Assembly (NCBI GenBank): GCA_009773155.1
Contig: WOVA01000014.1
Coordinates: forward strand, 1-64,000
Direction: 5' to 3'
DNA from: Elusimicrobiota bacterium
GTDB lineage: Bacteria > Elusimicrobiota > Elusimicrobia > Elusimicrobiales > UBA9959
Length of the DNA: 64,000 bases
A model generated the notes under the pieces. It was not told the origin of the DNA, made no database searches, and saw only the letters and a program-made list of their open reading frames with translations. The position numbers and the translations under genes were made by a program. This document shows, piece after piece, positions 60,270 to 64,000 of the stretch. The first letter of the stretch is position 1; each line of letters begins with the position of its first letter.

Positions 60270-61235
60270 TCAGAGGCGCAATTCCCCCCGGTGCGCGGCG
60301 TACCAGCGCAGCGTCCGCCTTATGCCCTCTTCCAGTCCGACGCGGCTCTTCCAGCCCAGCCGGGCCGCGGCGCGCGAGGAGTCCAGGCAGAGCCGGGTCC
60401 TGATGGACGGCCCGGAGCGGTCGAAAACTATCCGGAGGTCGCGGCCCGAGGCGGCGATGATCCGGCGCACCAGGTCCTTCACCGCCACGGCGCGCCCCGC
60501 GCCCGCGTTGAAAAGGCCGAAGGGCGCGCGCTGGCGGACCAGCGCCTTCTCCACGAAAGAGACGAGGTCCGAAACATAGAGCAGGTCCCGGGCCTCGCCG
60601 CCGTCGCCCCAGACCTTTATCTCGCCGCCGGGCGGCGCCGTCATAACCTTGGTGACGGTGGCGCCGAAGACATGCGAGCGCCTGAGGTCGAATTTATCGT
60701 GGGGACCGTAGACGTTGGAATGCCTGACCACGGTGTAGCGGGTGCGGCCCAGGCCGGCGTAGAATTGGCACATCCGCTCCAGGTAGACCTTGGTCCAGCC
60801 GGCGCCGAAATAGGCGGGGTGAAGCGGCGCGTTCGCGTCCAGGTCGTCCTCTTTCACCGGCCGGCGCGAGGAACCGTACATGATGGAGCAGCTGAAGAAG
60901 AGGAGCTGCCCCACGCCGTGCTCGTGCGCGGCGCGGAAGAGCAGCGAGTTCATGACGGCGTTGTCGGTCACGTGCAGCCAGGGGCTGTTGACTATGTCGC
61001 CGGCGCCGGAGGTGACCGCAGCGGCCTGCACAATTATGTCCACGCCCTTCACCGCCCTGGAGACCGCCGCGCGGTCGGTGAGGTCGCACTTGAAGATCCT
61101 GACGCCGGGGAGGCGGGGAGCCGGGGAGTGCAGCCGCGTGCCGCTGACCTCGTATTTCCCCCCGCGGGCCAGCGCCTCCGCTATATTGCGGCCGATGAAG
61201 CCGGTGGCGCCGCAGACCAGCACCTTCTTCTTCAC
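60270..61235 (-). CDS. NAD-dependent epimerase/dehydratase (GDP-fucose synthase-like SDR)
   Basis: A 321-residue extended SDR starting with GTG. It shows KVLVCGATGFIGRNIAEALA for NAD(P) binding, IIVQAAAVTSGAGDI, FFSCSIMYGSSRRPVKEDDL (catalytic Ser), FGAGWTKVYLERMCQFYA (position of the Tyr/Lys pair is altered: G-A-G-W-T-K) and GGEARDLLYVSDLVSFVEKA. It resembles Fcl-type epimerase-reductases. GGAGG five bases before the GTG supports the start, which overlaps the upstream SDR stop (GTGA). Confidence 0.8.
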   Translation of the reverse strand: MKKKVLVCGATGFIGRNIAEALARGGKYEVSGTRLHSPAPRLPGVRIFKCDLTDRAAVSRAVKGVDIIVQAAAVTSGAGDIVNSPWLHVTDNAVMNSLLFRAAHEHGVGQLLFFSCSIMYGSSRRPVKEDDLDANAPLHPAYFGAGWTKVYLERMCQFYAGLGRTRYTVVRHSNVYGPHDKFDLRRSHVFGATVTKVMTAPPGGEIKVWGDGGEARDLLYVSDLVSFVEKALVRQRAPFGLFNAGAGRAVAVKDLVRRIIAASGRDLRIVFDRSGPSIRTRLCLDSSRAAARLGWKSRVGLEEGIRRTLRWYAAHRGELRL

Positions 61236-61948
61236 CGGGCCCTCCCGCGCGGCCTGCCGTCGAGCACCAGCCTCTCCCCGCGGGAGCGGCTGAAAAAAGA
61301 ATAGATCCGGCGGGCGGTCTCGTCGGCGCGCTGGCCGTGGGTGAATTCGGGCCTGGTCATGACGCGCGAGAGATAGACGTCCGCGATACGCACGCCCGTC
61401 CCCTCCGCCTCGCGGCGCAGCGCCGCCGAGAAGCCGCGCAGTCCCCACTTGGCGGCCGAATACACGGCGCGCCGGGGATGGGCCTCCAGCGCGCAGACCG
61501 AATTGATGTTTATGATGGCGCCCCTGCCGCGCGCGGCGAACGCCGCGTAGGCGCGGGCCGCCAGTTTGACGGGGGCGGCGAAGTCGACCTGTATCAGCTC
61601 GTCGACGGCGGGGCCGGAGACTTTCTCCAGCGGCAGGCCGGGGCAATGGATGCCGGCGTTATTGACCAGCACCGACAGGCCCGGCCGCCGGAAGAGGCGG
61701 AAAAGTTTCGCAAGACCGGCGCGCGAGCGCAGGTCGGCCCGGCGGACCTCGCAGCGCGCGCCAAGGGCGGTCACCGCGCGGGCCGCGCGCGCCAGGGCGG
61801 CGCGGTCCCTGCCGTGCAGGATCACGCCGTACCCGCCGGCGGCGAAGGCGAGAGCCAGCTCCAGCCCCAGGCCCCTGCCCGAACCGGTGATGAGGACGTC
61901 CCCCGGGGAAACCGCCCCGCCGGGAACGTTTTTTAGCGCCTTCAGCAT
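61232..61948 (-). CDS. Short-chain dehydrogenase/reductase
   Basis: A 238-residue classical SDR. It has LITGSGRGLGLELALAFAAG (T-G-x3-G-x-G), VLVNNAGIH, ININSVCALEAHP with catalytic Ser, and VYSAAKWGLRGFSAALRREA with Tyr-x3-Lys. It could reduce a keto-sugar intermediate or other small substrate. A TATAAT box seven bases before the ATG suggests a leaderless mRNA. It is co-transcribed with the following epimerase. Confidence 0.85.
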   Translation of the reverse strand: MLKALKNVPGGAVSPGDVLITGSGRGLGLELALAFAAGGYGVILHGRDRAALARAARAVTALGARCEVRRADLRSRAGLAKLFRLFRRPGLSVLVNNAGIHCPGLPLEKVSGPAVDELIQVDFAAPVKLAARAYAAFAARGRGAIININSVCALEAHPRRAVYSAAKWGLRGFSAALRREAEGTGVRIADVYLSRVMTRPEFTHGQRADETARRIYSFFSRSRGERLVLDGRPRGRAR

Positions 61949-61955
61949 TGAGACT

Positions 61956-61961
61956 ATTATA
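61956..61961 (-). promoter_or_regulatory. -10 box, predicted leaderless start of the SDR gene
   Basis: The minus strand reads ATATTATAATAGTCTCA then ATG, leaving seven bases between the box and the start codon. No ribosome site is present. Confidence 0.5.
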
Positions 61962-62057
61962 ATATTTTTAATTTGAACGCGCGGCGCAAAATTGATAGAT
62001 TAGCGTTGCGCCCGCGACCGCCGGAGGCGCGGCGGCGGCCCGGCACCGAGGAGAATG

Positions 62058-64000
62058 ATGCCCACTGACGGCAAAGACGGCCAGCTGACGATAGGCTTCG
62101 TCCAGATAAACTACGAGTTCTCAGGCCAGCATTACCTGCCGCTCTCGGTGGGCATGCTGAAGGCCTATCTCAGGAAGAACGCGGACCGCCCGGCCCGCTA
62201 CCGTTTTCTGCCCGTCCTTTTCAGGCGCGAGAAGATCGAGGAGGCGGCCCGGCTCCTCGCCGGGGCCGACATCGCCGCTTTCAGCGTCTACAGCTGGAAC
62301 ATCAACCTCTCGCTGGCCATAGCCCGCCGCCTCAGGGAGCTCAACCCCTCGGTCCTCACGGTCTTCGGCGGCCCGCAGGTCCCGTCGCGGGCGGGAGACT
62401 TCCTGCGCGATAACCCCTTCATAGATATAGTCTGCCACGGCGAGGGCGAGGAGGTCTTCAAGGCCGTGGCCGACCGCGCCGCCTCCCGCGACTGGTCCGG
62501 CGTGCCGTCGGTCAGCTACCTGCGCCCCGACGGCTCCTGCGTCAGTGCGGCCCGCGCCTGCCGCGTCGCCGACCTCGACAGCCTGCCCTCCCCCTTCCTC
62601 GACGGCACTTTCGACGAGCTGGCCGCGGAGAATCCCGGCGTGAAGTGGCTGGGCCTGCTGGAGACCAACCGCGGCTGCCCCTTCGCCTGCGCCTTCTGCG
62701 AGTGGGGCGACAAGGGGATGAACCGCGTCTACGCCTTCGGCCTGGAGCGCGTGCGCGCCGAGATAGACTGGCTGGCCCGGCACGCCGTCGAGTTCGTCTT
62801 CTGCTGCGACGCCAATTTCGGCCTGCTGCCGCGCGACGTGGAGATAGCCGGCTTCGTGGCCGACGCCAGGAAGCGGACCGGCTACCCGCACACCTTCTCG
62901 CTGCAGGCCAGCAAGAACGCGCCGGAGCGGGTCTACAGGATACAGAAGCTCCTGGCCGACAGCGGCCTCAACAAGGGCGCCCTCTTCGCCCTGCAGTCGG
63001 TGCACCCGGAGACGCTGGAGCTCATACACCGGCGGAACATCTCGCTGAACTCCTTCGACGAGCTGCAGCGCCTTTTCAAGCGCGACGGCATCCCCACTTT
63101 CACCGACGTCATCGTGGGCCTGCCCGGCGAGACCTACGACTCCTTCGCCGACGGCGTGGACGGCATCATCTCCAAGGGCCAGCACAACCGCGTACAGTTC
63201 AACATCCTCTCCATACTCCAGAACTCCGCCATGGGCGACCCCGCCTACCGCGCGCGCCACGGCCTGGTCACCGTCCGCTCCGAGCTGGCCAACAGGTACG
63301 GCCGGCACTCCCGCGACGCGGAGGAAGTGCTGGAATACCAGGACCTGGTGGTCGCCACGGCCGCCATGCCGGCGGAGGACTGGGTCAGGGCGATGACCTT
63401 CGCCTGGCTGGCCTCTTTCCTCCATTTCGACAAGCTGCTGCAGCTGCCGTCGGTGCTGCTCAACGCGGAGGCCGGCGTGCGCTACCGCGCTATCTTCGAG
63501 GCTTTCGCCGCCTGTCCGGCGGGGGAGTTCCCGGTGACGGCCGGCGTGCGCTCCTTCTTCGAGGAGAAGGCGCGCGCCATAAGGCGCGGCGAGCCCGAGT
63601 ACTGCCACGCGCCGGACTGGCTGGACATCTGGTGGATGACCGACGAGCACGCCTATATCGGCCTCTGCCGCGGCGGAAAACTGGACGACTTCTACGCGGA
63701 GGCCGGCCGCCTGCTGCGCGGCCTGGCGGCGGAGCGCGGCGCCGGCGTGCCCTGGCTGGACGACGCGCTGCGGCTGAACCGCGAGCTCATAAAGCTCCCT
63801 TTCCTCTACGGGAAGAAGGAAGTGGCGCTCGGCTTCAATGTCCGCGAGAGCCACGCCGCCGCGCTGGCCGGCGCCCGGCTGCCGCTGCGCGGGGCCGCCG
63901 GCTCCTGTGCGGTGGACAGAAGTTCCCCCCGCTGGGACAACTGGGAGGACTGGATGAAGGAAGTCGTCTGGTTCGGCAACAAGACCAGGAATTATCTCTA
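62058..64000 (+). CDS. B12-binding-domain radical SAM protein, C-terminus beyond window
   Basis: At least 647 residues, open to the right edge. The N-terminal half is a cobalamin-binding-like Rossmann domain (IGFVQINYEFSGQHYLPLSV, VYSWNINLSLAIARRLRELN, VFGGPQVPSRAG, CHGEGEEVFKAV). A radical SAM domain follows with NRGCPFACAFCEWG (C-x3-C-x2-C), FVFCCDANFGLLPRDVEIA and DVIVGLPGETYDSF. Such enzymes methylate or rearrange unreactive carbons; the substrate is unknown. GAGGAG precedes the ATG at 62058, and an ATG directly before it is an alternative. There is no close operon partner in the window. Confidence 0.87.
   Translation, partial: MPTDGKDGQLTIGFVQINYEFSGQHYLPLSVGMLKAYLRKNADRPARYRFLPVLFRREKIEEAARLLAGADIAAFSVYSWNINLSLAIARRLRELNPSVLTVFGGPQVPSRAGDFLRDNPFIDIVCHGEGEEVFKAVADRAASRDWSGVPSVSYLRPDGSCVSAARACRVADLDSLPSPFLDGTFDELAAENPGVKWLGLLETNRGCPFACAFCEWGDKGMNRVYAFGLERVRAEIDWLARHAVEFVFCCDANFGLLPRDVEIAGFVADARKRTGYPHTFSLQASKNAPERVYRIQKLLADSGLNKGALFALQSVHPETLELIHRRNISLNSFDELQRLFKRDGIPTFTDVIVGLPGETYDSFADGVDGIISKGQHNRVQFNILSILQNSAMGDPAYRARHGLVTVRSELANRYGRHSRDAEEVLEYQDLVVATAAMPAEDWVRAMTFAWLASFLHFDKLLQLPSVLLNAEAGVRYRAIFEAFAACPAGEFPVTAGVRSFFEEKARAIRRGEPEYCHAPDWLDIWWMTDEHAYIGLCRGGKLDDFYAEAGRLLRGLAAERGAGVPWLDDALRLNRELIKLPFLYGKKEVALGFNVRESHAAALAGARLPLRGAAGSCAVDRSSPRWDNWEDWMKEVVWFGNKTRNYL

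Noticed and set aside
62121..63854. 577-codon minus-strand open frame
   Set aside because: Shadow of the radical SAM gene; the sense strand has the C-x3-C-x2-C motif and domain order.

Overview
The window is GC-rich bacterial DNA, apparently from a diderm, anaerobic-leaning organism. Diderm signs are a large surface-polysaccharide region, heptose kinase and guanylyltransferase, WaaE- and WaaL-like proteins, and undecaprenyl-phosphate recycling. Anaerobic signs are a four-subunit NAD(P)-linked [NiFe] hydrogenase of the group 3b type and a ferritin/rubrerythrin-like protein. Ile is very often ATA and Arg often AGG despite the high GC. Together with the gene mix this suggests Elusimicrobiota or a neighbouring candidate phylum; that placement is an inference and no rRNA is present to test it.

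Layout. 1-93 is the 5' end of a group II intron on the minus strand, placed just after the ybaB terminator. 154-6585 (minus) holds ybaB, nhaC, a hydrogenase maturation protease and the hydBGDA operon. 6833-10785 (plus) carries a ferritin-like protein, a SixA-like phosphatase, a SpoIID-like protein, uppP and an AI-2E-family permease. 10868-18290 holds a RecB/Cas4-like nuclease, rsmD, a receiver/metallo-beta-lactamase fusion, a DUF3467 protein, a secreted protein, a cold-shock protein, glucan phosphorylase and tRNA-Ala. 18375-24237 is a first glycan block plus a peptidoglycan amidase. 24382-29791 (minus) has lysA, tRNA-Leu and a gap, cDPG-synthetase-like, pgk, secG operon. 29857-32462 has a DUF4143 ATPase and an AbiE toxin-antitoxin pair in reversed order.

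32622-61948 is a long polysaccharide locus. An epimerase remnant and a phosphoglycosyl transferase open it. They are followed by an AT-richer block (about 34.3-43.8 kb) of glycosyltransferases, a Wzy-like polymerase, a methyltransferase, a glycosyltransferase-methyltransferase fusion and a Wzx flippase. A GC-rich nucleotide-sugar block follows: tviB, manC, two tandem gmd paralogs, a DegT-family protein lacking the catalytic Lys, hddC, hddA and an epimerase. The locus ends with two CgeB-like glycosyltransferases around a MurJ-like flippase, an epimerase and an SDR. The proposed logic is that ManC and HddAC supply GDP-mannose and GDP-heptose, the Gmd paralogs and the DegT protein make deoxy or dideoxy sugars, the glycosyltransferases assemble the repeat on undecaprenyl phosphate, Wzx and Wzy export and polymerise it, and a WaaL-like ligase may attach it. 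A B12-binding radical SAM gene runs off the right edge.

Three sequence-level themes recur. First, a dispersed palindromic repeat built on GGGGACACAATACCTATTTC occurs six times, twice forming the C-terminus of a protein. Second, many genes start a few bases after a TATAAT or TAGAAT box with no ribosome binding site, suggesting leaderless mRNAs. Third, small autoregulated-looking or mobile units (AbiE, DUF4143 ATPases, a 194-bp MITE-like element) sit inside the sugar operons.
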